Positions 18,197-25,612 of a stretch of DNA of 25,612 nucleotides are shown one piece after another. The notes under the pieces were generated by a model. The model searched no databases. It worked only from the letters and a program-made list of their open reading frames with translations, and had not been told where the DNA came from. The stretch spans positions 1,802 to 27,413 of the forward strand of contig DBBN01000119.1 of assembly GCA_002292215.1 (NCBI GenBank), read 5' to 3'. Positions within the stretch are counted from its first letter, which is position 1, and the number at the start of each line of letters is the position of its first letter. A program made the translations under genes and the position numbers. The DNA comes from Glaciecola sp. UBA983. Lineage in GTDB: Bacteria > Pseudomonadota > Gammaproteobacteria > Enterobacterales > Alteromonadaceae.

Positions 18197-19492
18197 ATGA
18201 GCTATTTTTTAATCCACAAAACCACTCAAACACCGGTTTCACCTTATAATCCTAACAGCCTTATTTCAATGAATGAAAATGGCTTAACAGTTCATTTAAC
18301 AGGGCAAGATGATGTTCGCGATTGTCAAAAAGCAGCCCGTTTAGCGAGTGGATTAATCCATTCGCAAATTCAATTTGTGGGGTTGTGGGAGCCGATATTA
18401 CAGCGAAGCTTTGTCTTGGCATTAGGTAATACAAATCTTTCTGTTAAGTGGGCAGTTGTAGATGCAACAGAATCTAGCGAGCAATCTATAGCAAACTCGA
18501 TGGTGCTAAACCAAGCATTGATGGCGGTCGAATTTGCACGTGAATTAGTGAATCAGTCCCCGCAAGATTTATCACCTGAAGCTCTCGCAGAGCAAGTTGC
18601 CCATCATTTAGAGGGTCTTGCACCTGAATATGTCAGCGCCAAACATATTGTGGGCGATGCACTCGTGGAATTTGGTTGGCATGGATTATATGAAGTCGGT
18701 CGTGGTAGTGTGCGCCCACCCGTTTTATTAGAGCTCGACTATAATCCGACGGGCAATCCTGATGCACCTGTTGATGTTGCATTAGTCGGTAAAGGCATTA
18801 CTTTTGATAGTGGTGGCTATTCGATTAAATCAAGCGAAGGTATGTTGGATATGAAATGTGATATGGGTGGTGCAGCGACGGTTAGTGCCGCTTTAAGTCT
18901 AGCCATCATGCAAGGTTCGACGAAGCGCATTCGCTTAATATTATGTTGTGCCGAAAATCTGATTTCGGGTCACGCTTATAAATTAGGTGACATTATTACT
19001 TATAAAAATGGTCTGACTGTCGAAATTGTTAATACTGATGCTGAAGGTCGGTTAGTACTAGCTGACGGTTTGATGGCTGCGTGTGAAGCTCAACCAGGTT
19101 TAATTATTGATGCAGCAACCTTAACCGGTGCAGCAGTAATGGCAGTAGGTACTGAATACAATGCGCTGTTTACGGCGAATAATGCGTTAGCACAGCAATT
19201 GATAAGTATTGGCGCTTCTGAGGCAGAGCCATTCTGGCAATTGCCTTTAGCTCCTTGGCATCAAGAAATGTGTCCGTCACCGTTTGCGGATACCGCTAAT
19301 TCACGCCCACAAAAAGGTGGTGGTGCAGGTGGTGCATCGAATGCAGCCGGATTTTTGTCACGCTTTGTGGATGCGACTATTCCATGGGTGCATATTGACC
19401 TAGCAGGCGCTTATCATCGCAACCCGACTAACACTAAACCCGCTGGTGCGACCGGTATGGGTGTCTTGAGTATCGCGCAGTTACTTAAATAA
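18197..19492 (+). CDS. pepB: Aminopeptidase PepB (M17 leucyl aminopeptidase family)
   Basis: A two-metal cytosolic aminopeptidase of family M17 that releases N-terminal residues from peptides. It has 431 residues, matching PepB (427 in E. coli) rather than the longer PepA (about 500). Metal ligands are Lys199 and Asp204 in GKGITFDSGG, Asp222 in KCDMGGAA, and Asp281 and Glu283 in NTDAEGRL. The blocks LELDYNPTG, CCAENLISG, LGDIITYKNG and IIDAATLTGAA closely follow E. coli PepB. The ribosome site is weak (GAAG). The stop shares a base with the ATG of the next gene (TAATG), so the two are translationally coupled. Confidence 0.94.
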   Translation: MSYFLIHKTTQTPVSPYNPNSLISMNENGLTVHLTGQDDVRDCQKAARLASGLIHSQIQFVGLWEPILQRSFVLALGNTNLSVKWAVVDATESSEQSIANSMVLNQALMAVEFARELVNQSPQDLSPEALAEQVAHHLEGLAPEYVSAKHIVGDALVEFGWHGLYEVGRGSVRPPVLLELDYNPTGNPDAPVDVALVGKGITFDSGGYSIKSSEGMLDMKCDMGGAATVSAALSLAIMQGSTKRIRLILCCAENLISGHAYKLGDIITYKNGLTVEIVNTDAEGRLVLADGLMAACEAQPGLIIDAATLTGAAVMAVGTEYNALFTANNALAQQLISIGASEAEPFWQLPLAPWHQEMCPSPFADTANSRPQKGGGAGGASNAAGFLSRFVDATIPWVHIDLAGAYHRNPTNTKPAGATGMGVLSIAQLLK

Positions 19493-20088
19493 TGGATACT
19501 TTGTCTGCGGCGATTATGTTGTTTTTGATTATGGATCCTCTCGGTAACCTACCGATTGTAATGTCTGTGCTCAAGCCATTTGAACCTAAACGCCGTTTAT
19601 TTATATTGGCTCGCGAGTTATTATTTTCGCTTATTATATTACTGATATTTTTATATTCTGGTGATTCAATTTTAGCATTTTTGAATATCAAACAAGAAAC
19701 GGTCAGTATTGCCGGTGGTATCATTTTGTTTTTGATTGCGTTAAAAATGATTTTCCCTTCACCGGGTGGTGTCATGAATTTACCCGCGGGTGAAGAGCCA
19801 TTTATTGTTCCTTTAGCGATCCCTATGATTGCCGGTCCATCTTCAATGGCGGCATTGATTTTACTTTCTAATCAAGCGCCAACACGGATCGTTGATTGGA
19901 CATTAGCCTTGATTGGGGCATGGGGATTGTCAGCAATTATTTTGTTATTTTCGGGGCCATTGCATAAAATTTTGGGTCAAAAAGGGCTCTCTGCAGTGGA
20001 ACGTTTGATGGGGATGATTTTGATCATGCTATCGATTCAACTATTACTTGATGGTGTAAGTGCTTACTTGCAACCAAATACTTTATAA
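19492..20088 (+). CDS. yhgN: MarC family integral membrane protein (YhgN-like)
   Basis: A MarC/UPF0056 inner-membrane protein, 198 residues with about six hydrophobic helices. It follows E. coli YhgN closely: IMDPLGNLPIVMSVLKPFEPKRR-type start (FLIMDPLGNLPIVMSVL), ETVSIAGGIILFLIALKMIFPS (ETVSIAGGI, LFLIALKMIFP), then LPAGEEPFIVPLAIPMIAGP near the middle, and GLSAVERLMGMILIM near the end. MarC proteins were once linked to multiple antibiotic resistance without firm support, and their role remains unknown. It starts on the last base of the pepB stop. Confidence 0.9.
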   Translation: MDTLSAAIMLFLIMDPLGNLPIVMSVLKPFEPKRRLFILARELLFSLIILLIFLYSGDSILAFLNIKQETVSIAGGIILFLIALKMIFPSPGGVMNLPAGEEPFIVPLAIPMIAGPSSMAALILLSNQAPTRIVDWTLALIGAWGLSAIILLFSGPLHKILGQKGLSAVERLMGMILIMLSIQLLLDGVSAYLQPNTL

Positions 20089-20099
20089 AAGGCATTATT

Positions 20100-20783
20100 G
20101 TGACAAAACCAACGTTATCGACATTTGCTCAAATTCGTGCACTATCACCCAAACAAAGTTTGGCTTTTAGTGTGACAGTATTATCTCGAATGGTACCTCA
20201 TGTAGCCCTCTATGATGAGTTAAATCAAGTCCCCACAAGTGAGTTGGCACTTACTGGAGTGGGAGAGGTTGCTGTGGGGCCATTGGCTGATAAAGTCTTG
20301 GGGTTAGTATGGGACTATTTAGGCAACCCAAAAAACAAATTTAACTTTGGCGTGCAACTGGAAAAGATCGAGTTGGCTACCCCTGATGTAACTGAGAATA
20401 CGCCTTTTGGAGTGCTTCCGGCTATGGATGCCTGTATCGGATTATCGGCACTGTTACGCTTATTACAACAAGAACAAGATGATGCCGCAGTAATGATTAG
20501 CAAATTAGCACAGGGTGGTGTTGAGGCGATGTTATTGGCGACAGAATTTGCAGTTGAAAATGAGAAAATTGCAGCTATAGATGATGAAGAAAGCAAGGAT
20601 AATGCTTATTTTACATTATCCAAAAAATTAAAAGCACATCCTTTAATGGAATTTGAAATCGCATTTCAAAGAGAAGTCTTACAATATGTTAATACGCATA
20701 AACTCAACGAACAAAGTGTGAAAGAATTACAACAAATGGTTCAAGAAACAGGGATCACCACCCTAGGTATTGAGCTGGAATAA
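20100..20783 (+). CDS. yjaG: DUF416 / YjaG family protein
   Basis: A 227-residue soluble protein of the YjaG (DUF416) family, of unknown function. Shared features with E. coli YjaG are LGLVWDYL, then NFGVQLEKIE..TP, and FGVLPAMDACIGLSALL in the middle, ending in a helical region and TGITTLGIELE. Compared with E. coli YjaG (about 196 residues) it is about 30 residues longer, with some of the extra length in an N-terminal insertion. The start is GTG, with AAAAGG 7 nt upstream. It follows the MarC gene by 11 nt, likely in the same transcript. Its 3' end overlaps convergent rsmD by 21 bp. Confidence 0.85.
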   Translation: MTKPTLSTFAQIRALSPKQSLAFSVTVLSRMVPHVALYDELNQVPTSELALTGVGEVAVGPLADKVLGLVWDYLGNPKNKFNFGVQLEKIELATPDVTENTPFGVLPAMDACIGLSALLRLLQQEQDDAAVMISKLAQGGVEAMLLATEFAVENEKIAAIDDEESKDNAYFTLSKKLKAHPLMEFEIAFQREVLQYVNTHKLNEQSVKELQQMVQETGITTLGIELE

Positions 20784-21398
20784 GCCATACATAAACCCAT
20801 TAGTTTGTTGTTGCTTAATTGGTTTTAAGCTCGTTGGTGAGGGTTGCTTTAGCAATGCTGAGTTAATACTATTTAACGTTATTGCGGTTTCACATTCTAA
20901 ATAAATCAGTGTGTCTGTAGTGATTAACTGGAGATCTAATAACTGTAATAAACTAGGAATGAGTAATCCTTGTTTAAACGGAGGGTCAAGGAATACTATA
21001 TTCATGGCCTGCGCTCGCTCACTTAAAGCCTGAGCGACACGAGTAACAGAATGTGCGAATTCACCATCCAACACACTGGCTGTATCTTGAAGCTTCAATG
21101 TTGCAACATTCTGGGTTAGTTGGTTTGCCGCTGAAGTATTTTTTTCGATAAAATAAACATGTTGAGCACCTCGTGACAACGCTTCAAAACCTAAACTGCC
21201 ACTCCCAGCAAAGCCATCAAGACACACACTGCCCTGCACATCCTGCATGAGCCAATTAAATAAAGTCTCTTTGGTGCGGTCAGTAGTGGGTCGAAGCCCT
21301 TGTGCATCAAGCACTGGTAATTGACGGCCACGGTGTTGACCTGCAATTATGCGAATTCGTCCTGTAGCGGTTGGTTTTTTTTGATTTTTATGGCGCAT
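20763..21398 (-). CDS. rsmD: 16S rRNA (guanine(966)-N(2))-methyltransferase
   Basis: This methylates N2 of G966 in 16S rRNA on the assembled 30S subunit. It has 211 residues. Motif I is LDGFAGSGSLGFEALSRGA (60-78) and the catalytic DPPF (138-141) stands in NIVFLDPPF. The N-terminal IRIIAGQHRGRQLPV and RPTTDRTKETLFNWL (RPTTDRTKE, LFNWL) are characteristic of the family. It is divergent from ftsY, as in E. coli, with 142 nt between them. Confidence 0.97.
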   Translation of the reverse strand: MRHKNQKKPTATGRIRIIAGQHRGRQLPVLDAQGLRPTTDRTKETLFNWLMQDVQGSVCLDGFAGSGSLGFEALSRGAQHVYFIEKNTSAANQLTQNVATLKLQDTASVLDGEFAHSVTRVAQALSERAQAMNIVFLDPPFKQGLLIPSLLQLLDLQLITTDTLIYLECETAITLNSINSALLKQPSPTSLKPIKQQQTNGFMYGLFQLNT

Positions 21399-21424
21399 CT
21401 TGGCTAAATATTACGAGCAGATGG

Positions 21425-21433
21425 TGGTATGAT
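21425..21433 (+). promoter_or_regulatory. Candidate extended -10 promoter for ftsY-ftsE-ftsX
   Basis: TGGTATGAT is a TGn extension plus a 5-of-6 -10 hexamer, about 108 nt before the ftsY ATG in the rsmD/ftsY divergent gap. No good -35 is visible at the usual spacing, which extended -10 promoters can tolerate. Confidence 0.35.
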
Positions 21434-21540
21434 AACAATTATTTTTTGAGCACGCCCATAAAAGTGCATTCAATGTGTTAGCGTTAACCGTAATTTGTTG
21501 TTCACACTTAGCTAACCAGATAACAGGACTCAAGTGTTGT

Positions 21541-22686
21541 ATGTTTAATATATTCAAAAAAAAGAAGCCAAATCAACCACAAAGCACATCGATTGTCGAT
21601 AATGATGCCAATGATATCGCTGTTGAATCGGAGCTTACAACTGAAGCTAGCACTACTGTTGAGCAAGAGCCTGAATCTGTAATTACAGCTAAAGAATCAC
21701 CCCAGGAGACGACACTAGAATTAGCGCCTGAGCCTTCTGCAGAGCCACAGCCCAAGCCATCATTTTTTAGTTCTCTTGCAGCTAAACTTGCTCGAACCAA
21801 GGCGAGCATTGGCAGTGGGATTGCAGATTTATTTGTGGGTCGCAGTATTGATGATGAGTTGTATGAAGATTTAGAAACGCAGTTATTAGTCGCTGATGTG
21901 GGTATGCACACTACACAGAATATCATTGAGCACCTCACTCAAACCACTCAACGTAGTACCTTAAAAGACGGTGATGCCTTACTTGGTGCCTTGAAAGAAT
22001 ATATGGCCCAGTTATTGACGAAAATTGAGGCTCCCTTAATTCCTGAAGTGCCAGATGGTCAAACTGGTCCATTTGTGATTTTAATGGTTGGGGTCAATGG
22101 AGTGGGTAAAACTACAACGATCGGCAAAATGGCCAAGCAATTTCAGCAACAAGGCAAAAAAGTAATGTTAGCTGCTGGCGATACATTCCGAGCTGCCGCT
22201 GTTGAGCAATTACAGGTTTGGGGAGAACGTAATAACATACCCGTCGTTGCGCAGCATACCGGTGCCGACAGTGCTTCGGTGTTATTTGATGCACTGCAAT
22301 CTGCAAAAGCTAAAAATGTCGATGTATTAATCGCAGATACGGCAGGGCGATTACAAAATAAAGACCACTTAATGCAAGAACTCGAAAAAGTCGTGCGCGT
22401 AATCAAAAAACTGAACCCTGATGCGCCCCATGAAATTATGTTGACGATTGATGCTGGGACAGGTCAAAATGCCATCAGCCAAGCTAAATTGTTCAATGAT
22501 TCAGTTGGCTTGACCGGTATTACATTAAGCAAGCTAGATGGCACAGCGAAAGGGGGCGTCATTTTCTCCATAGCTGATCAATTTTCAATTCCCGTTCGCT
22601 ATATTGGTGTGGGAGAGGCGATCGATGATTTACGGATTTTTAAGAGTAAAGAATTCATTGATGCGTTATTTGAGCAAACCAACTAA
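21541..22686 (+). CDS. ftsY: Signal recognition particle receptor FtsY
   Basis: The SRP receptor GTPase, which docks Ffh-ribosome complexes at the inner membrane for co-translational insertion. It has 381 residues. MFNIFKKKKP starts a basic patch, followed by an acidic, Pro/Glu-rich A domain (about 20-72), shorter than that of E. coli (total 497). The N domain follows and then the G domain: G1 GVNGVGKTTT (184-193), DTFRAAAVEQL (214-224), G3 DTAGR (266-270) and KLDGTAKGG (331-339). An in-frame GTG at 21475 would add 22 residues but has no ribosome site and places a non-conserved segment ahead of the typical start. AGGA lies 12 nt before the chosen ATG. Confidence 0.96.
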   Translation: MFNIFKKKKPNQPQSTSIVDNDANDIAVESELTTEASTTVEQEPESVITAKESPQETTLELAPEPSAEPQPKPSFFSSLAAKLARTKASIGSGIADLFVGRSIDDELYEDLETQLLVADVGMHTTQNIIEHLTQTTQRSTLKDGDALLGALKEYMAQLLTKIEAPLIPEVPDGQTGPFVILMVGVNGVGKTTTIGKMAKQFQQQGKKVMLAAGDTFRAAAVEQLQVWGERNNIPVVAQHTGADSASVLFDALQSAKAKNVDVLIADTAGRLQNKDHLMQELEKVVRVIKKLNPDAPHEIMLTIDAGTGQNAISQAKLFNDSVGLTGITLSKLDGTAKGGVIFSIADQFSIPVRYIGVGEAIDDLRIFKSKEFIDALFEQTN

Positions 22687-22691
22687 CCATT

Positions 22692-23444
22692 ATGATTAAA
22701 TTTGACCGCGTCAGTAAAACATATCTAGGTGGACAACAGGCTTTACAGCAAGTTGATTTTCATATTGAGCCCGGAGAAATGGCATTTTTAACGGGACATT
22801 CTGGCGCGGGTAAAAGTACTATCCTCAAATTGATTTCGTTAATGGCACGTCCTAGTGTCGGTAATGTATTGATTAATGGTCATAATTTAAATGACATTAA
22901 ACTGAGCCAAGTACCTTATATTCGTCGTGATATAGGCATGATTTTCCAGTCTCATCAATTATTAATGGATAAAACCGTATTTGATAATGTCGCATTGCCA
23001 TTGGTAATCGAAGGTTATTCACGTAAACAAATTCAAAAACGCGTCTCTGCTGCACTGGATATGGTTGGCTTATTACATAAAATCCAACAATCACCGCAGG
23101 CATTATCTGGTGGTGAGCAACAACGTGTGGGCATCGCTCGAGCAGTAGTAAATCGACCGCCATTATTATTAGCCGATGAACCAACAGGTAATCTCGATCC
23201 TAAATTATCCATGGAAATCATGCGGTTATTTGAGGATTTTAATCAAGCTGGAGTGTGTGTATTTGTAGCTACACATGATTTGGGGTTAATTGCTCGGATG
23301 AAATATCGAACCCTGACGATTAAGCAAGGGCGAATGATTGATGATGGCTTAAATGATCAAAATGATCCGTTAAGTACTCTCTCAGATCTCCACGATCCGA
23401 ATTTACCACCCATGACAAAACTACCGCCGAAGTACACCCTATGA
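22692..23444 (+). CDS. ftsE: Cell division ATP-binding protein FtsE
   Basis: The ATPase of the FtsEX complex, which links the Z-ring to activation of septal wall hydrolases. It has 250 residues. Walker [10 protein letters not shown] (35-43), signature LSGGEQQR (138-145), Walker [10 protein letters not shown] (158-166) and His195 in ATHDL are intact. E. coli FtsE has 222 residues; this one carries about 28 extra at the C-terminus (about 219-250), rich in Asp, Asn, Pro and Lys. The gene starts 5 nt after ftsY and overlaps ftsX by 4 bp (ATGA), so the three are one translational unit. Confidence 0.97.
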   Translation: MIKFDRVSKTYLGGQQALQQVDFHIEPGEMAFLTGHSGAGKSTILKLISLMARPSVGNVLINGHNLNDIKLSQVPYIRRDIGMIFQSHQLLMDKTVFDNVALPLVIEGYSRKQIQKRVSAALDMVGLLHKIQQSPQALSGGEQQRVGIARAVVNRPPLLLADEPTGNLDPKLSMEIMRLFEDFNQAGVCVFVATHDLGLIARMKYRTLTIKQGRMIDDGLNDQNDPLSTLSDLHDPNLPPMTKLPPKYTL

Positions 23445-24424
23445 GTTTATTATTTAATGGTCGGACAGGTGACAACACGACGCGCAGAGTAGGATTTTTC
23501 CAACGTGTCTTCATGGGCGGCATCAATCACTTACGTCAAGCTTTAGCGAGTTTAGGTGAATTATGGCGCTCACCGCTGGCAACATTTATGACTATTGGTG
23601 TGTTAGGACTCAGTATTACCTTACCAAGCACGCTGTACTTGATGGTTAAAAACACCGAAAAGGTGACTGCTGGGTGGGAACAAGCTGGAGAAATATCACT
23701 TTACTTACAATCGGGCACAACCGAACAACAAGCTAATCAATTACTCCTTGCGGTGTCATCGATGACGAGCAAAATAGATAGCGCGCGTTTAATTGCTCCA
23801 GACATTGCGTTAGAAGAGTTTGAAGCTTTATCAGGGCTGGGTGATTCATTGGCCTATTTGGATAAAAATCCGTTGCCTTATGTGTTACTCATTACACCTA
23901 AACCTCAATATTTACAGCCTGAATCGGCCAAACGCTTACTGCAAGAACTGGAACAACAGTCGGTAGTGGACTTTGGTAAGTTGGATATAGAATGGCTCGA
24001 AAAACTATACGCGATTGTCTCAATTGCCAAAGATATTGTATGGATAGTAGCAATCCTTTTATGTGTTTCTGTAGTATTAATTATAGGTAATACAATTAGA
24101 CTCAATATTTTAAGTCAACGTGAAGAAATTGCTGTTATGAAATTGGTTGGTGCAACCGATAACTTTATTCGCTTTCCGTTTTTGTACACGGGTTTTTGGT
24201 ACGGATTTTTAGGCGGCTTGTTGGCTTGGATGTTAGTGGCGTTTTTATTGTGGTGGATCCAATCTGGTGTCGAGAATTTAGCTGGGTTATATCAAGCCGA
24301 ATTCACCATTAGCGGACTAGACATGCAAGCATTAGGTGTTATCCTGCTAATATCGATTAGTTTGGGTTTGATTGGTTCTTTGATATCAGTGCAAAAGCAC
24401 ATCAAAGAAATTGAGCCTAGTTGA
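23441..24424 (+). CDS. ftsX: Cell division protein FtsX
   Basis: The membrane partner of FtsE, 327 residues. After a cytosolic N-terminus of about 45 residues (including HLRQALASLGELWRSPLATF) there is a first membrane helix (about 48-69). A periplasmic domain of about 120 residues follows, which in the family contacts EnvC or other hydrolase activators, and then three C-terminal helices (about 195-215, 240-265 and 295-318). The block LRLN-like IRLNILSQREEIAVMKLVGATDNFIR (IRLNILSQREEIAVMKLVGA) is the FtsX/MacB permease signature. Coupled to ftsE by ATGA. Confidence 0.96.
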   Translation: MSLLFNGRTGDNTTRRVGFFQRVFMGGINHLRQALASLGELWRSPLATFMTIGVLGLSITLPSTLYLMVKNTEKVTAGWEQAGEISLYLQSGTTEQQANQLLLAVSSMTSKIDSARLIAPDIALEEFEALSGLGDSLAYLDKNPLPYVLLITPKPQYLQPESAKRLLQELEQQSVVDFGKLDIEWLEKLYAIVSIAKDIVWIVAILLCVSVVLIIGNTIRLNILSQREEIAVMKLVGATDNFIRFPFLYTGFWYGFLGGLLAWMLVAFLLWWIQSGVENLAGLYQAEFTISGLDMQALGVILLISISLGLIGSLISVQKHIKEIEPS

Positions 24425-24678
24425 GTGTAACCATTTGAATTTTATTGATTTTTAAAGGTTTCACTAGTTGCAACTAGTAAAACTATACAGCCTGTTGTAT
24501 GGTTGTGTAAAATAAATGTTAACTGATAAGGTTGGTATACCTAAAATAAACCTCATATTAATTGAAACTATTTACCCATTTAATGGATCTATATCAATTA
24601 ATTAGAGTCTTAATCTCGCAATTTTTGCGTCACTTTGGTATATTTTATACAGTTGATTAAATAACGGAGTTTTATTTG
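24425..24678. promoter_or_regulatory. rpoH upstream region
   Basis: A 254-nt AT-rich gap. It holds a 26-bp imperfect palindrome (24458-24483, listed separately) and a candidate RpoE-type promoter: GAAACTA (24564-24570) with ATCTATA 16 nt downstream, partly matching GAACTT-N16-TCTGA, as seen at one E. coli rpoH promoter. A sigma-70 candidate is TTTTGC (24623-24628) with TATACA (24646-24651) at 17 nt. CGGAG lies 9 nt before the ATG. The sites are by eye and weak. Confidence 0.3.
24458..24483. repeat. 26-bp near-perfect palindrome between ftsX and rpoH
   Basis: ACTAGTTGCAACTAGT (24463-24478) is a perfect 16-bp palindrome. Past one mismatched pair, GTTT on the left matches AAAC on the right, extending it to 26 bp. 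No T tract follows on either strand, so it is not a standard terminator. It could be an operator or a transcript-end hairpin of ftsX. Confidence 0.75.
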
Positions 24679-25530
24679 ATGAGTAAATCCATGCAAATGG
24701 CATTGACGATTCCTAAAAGCGGTAGTATCGAAAGCTACATTCAATCGGTAAGTAATATACCGATGCTAACTGCTGACCAAGAAAAATCATTAGCAGAGCG
24801 TTTATTTAATGAGGGCGATCTAACTGCTGCACGTGAGTTAGTCATGTCTCACTTACGTTTTGTTGTACATATTGCAAAATCTTATTCTGGCTACGGACTA
24901 GCTCAAGCTGATTTGGTCCAAGAAGGCAACATCGGTTTGATGAAAGCAGTGAAGCGTTTTGATCCAAATGTTGGTGTGCGTCTAGTGTCGTTTGCGGTTC
25001 ACTGGATAAAAGCTGAAATCCATGAATTTGTACTAAAAAACTGGCGCATTGTTAAAGTTGCGACTACAAAAGCCCAACGAAAATTATTCTTTAATTTACG
25101 TAAATCCAAAAAACGTCTAGGTTGGTTCACTCATAAAGAAGTGCAAAAGGTCGCTGAAGAGCTCGGAGTGAGTGAAAAAGAAGTCTTGCAGATGGAAGCC
25201 CGTATGGGCAGTCAAGATACTGCATTTGACTTATCCAGCGATGACGGTGATGACAATAGTAATTTTGCACCAGCGCAATACTTAGAAGATAAATCTGAAG
25301 ACGTAGAATCAGCAGTCATAAATGCCGATTATGATTCGAATGCTTCTGCACGTTTATATTCAGCAATCAAAACATTGGATGAACGTAGTCAGCATATTAT
25401 TGAGACACGTTGGTTAAGTGATAATAAAATGACATTACAAGATTTAGCGTCGAAATATCAAGTGTCTGCTGAGCGAGTTCGTCAAATTGAAAAAAATGCC
25501 ATGAAGAAAATTCAATCGGCGATGGCATAG
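24679..25530 (+). CDS. rpoH: RNA polymerase heat-shock sigma factor RpoH (sigma-32)
   Basis: The sigma factor for chaperone and protease genes. It has 283 residues. Region 2 includes [30 protein letters not shown] core ([27 protein letters not shown]) and [15 protein letters not shown]. The RpoH box [10 protein letters not shown] (133-142), which distinguishes it from other group sigma factors, is present, and region 4 ends in [21 protein letters not shown] at 24676 precedes the ATG, but CGGAG at 9 nt spacing favours the ATG at 24679. In E. coli the 5' coding region acts as an RNA thermometer; whether it does here cannot be told by eye. A terminator follows. Confidence 0.97.
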   Translation: MSKSMQMALTIPKSGSIESYIQSVSNIPMLTADQEKSLAERLFNEGDLTAARELVMSHLRFVVHIAKSYSGYGLAQADLVQEGNIGLMKAVKRFDPNVGVRLVSFAVHWIKAEIHEFVLKNWRIVKVATTKAQRKLFFNLRKSKKRLGWFTHKEVQKVAEELGVSEKEVLQMEARMGSQDTAFDLSSDDGDDNSNFAPAQYLEDKSEDVESAVINADYDSNASARLYSAIKTLDERSQHIIETRWLSDNKMTLQDLASKYQVSAERVRQIEKNAMKKIQSAMA

Positions 25531-25564
25531 TTATTTACTAGTTAGATTAAATAGCATTATTACT

Positions 25565-25591
25565 AAAACCCTGAGCTTCTCAGGGTTTTTT
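25565..25591 (+). terminator. Rho-independent terminator of rpoH
   Basis: AAAACCCTGAG (25565-25575) pairs with CTCAGGGTTTT (25579-25589) across a 3-nt loop, and the T run continues to 25591. It lies 34 nt after the rpoH stop. Confidence 0.9.
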
Positions 25592-25612
25592 CGTATCTGC
25601 CTGCGGCATATC

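Noticed and set aside
21475..21540. Upstream GTG start for ftsY
   Set aside because: It adds 22 residues (with several cysteines) unlike known FtsY N-termini and lacks a ribosome site; the ATG at 21541 begins the typical basic patch.
24458..24483. Reading the palindrome as a rho-independent terminator of ftsX
   Set aside because: Neither strand has a T tract after the stem, and the stem is AT-rich.
24676..24678. TTG start for rpoH one codon upstream
   Set aside because: The adjacent ATG at 24679 has better spacing from CGGAG and matches the family start.

Overview
The window reads as a chromosomal core segment from a moderately AT-rich marine gammaproteobacterium, most likely of the Alteromonadales. 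Supporting signs are the NhaD Na+/H+ antiporter, a PLP-dependent aspartate decarboxylase of the PanP type beside panC-panB, and two gene strings with the same order as in enterobacteria and vibrios (panC/panB/folK/pcnB/gluQ/dksA/sfsA and rsmD/ftsY/ftsE/ftsX/rpoH). The taxonomic call is inference from gene content. I found no tRNA, rRNA, CRISPR array, insertion sequence or prophage.

Layout. 1-1349 (+): the 3' end of frmA and all of fghA, the two steps of glutathione-dependent formaldehyde detoxification. 1346-4124 (-): a tight three-gene string coding for a multi-repeat DUF5666 lipoprotein, a membrane-anchored LuxR-type HTH protein and an EVE-domain protein, with a promoter that has an inverted repeat on its -10 box. 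4298-5353 (+): a CNNM/DUF21-CBS membrane protein. 5408-5866 (-): an unrecognised small helical protein. 6117-7517 (+): nhaD, closed by a clear terminator. 7690-10060 (+): an ABC exporter pair (yadG/yadH-like) coupled to a TrmB-related methyltransferase. 10046-10586 (-): remains of a membrane EAL-domain signalling gene. 10628-12238 (+): panP. 12228-18143 (-): panC, panB, folK, pcnB, gluQ, dksA and sfsA. 18197-20783 (+): pepB, a yhgN-type MarC protein and yjaG. 20763-21398 (-): rsmD. 21541-25530 (+): ftsY, ftsE, ftsX, rpoH, closed by a terminator.

How the genes work together. The pan genes cover beta-alanine supply (PanP), ketopantoate precursor formation (PanB) and pantothenate synthesis (PanC). 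FolK adds folate synthesis. PcnB, GluQ, DksA and RsmD act on RNA or transcription. FtsY targets membrane proteins, FtsEX links division to wall hydrolysis, and RpoH drives the heat-shock response.

Most of the window is ordinary housekeeping sequence. The parts most worth a second look are the DUF5666-LuxR-EVE string with its operator-like promoter, the methyltransferase coupled to the ABC exporter, the decayed EAL gene, and a 26-bp near-perfect palindrome upstream of rpoH. I do not see a clear new defence or biosynthetic system.
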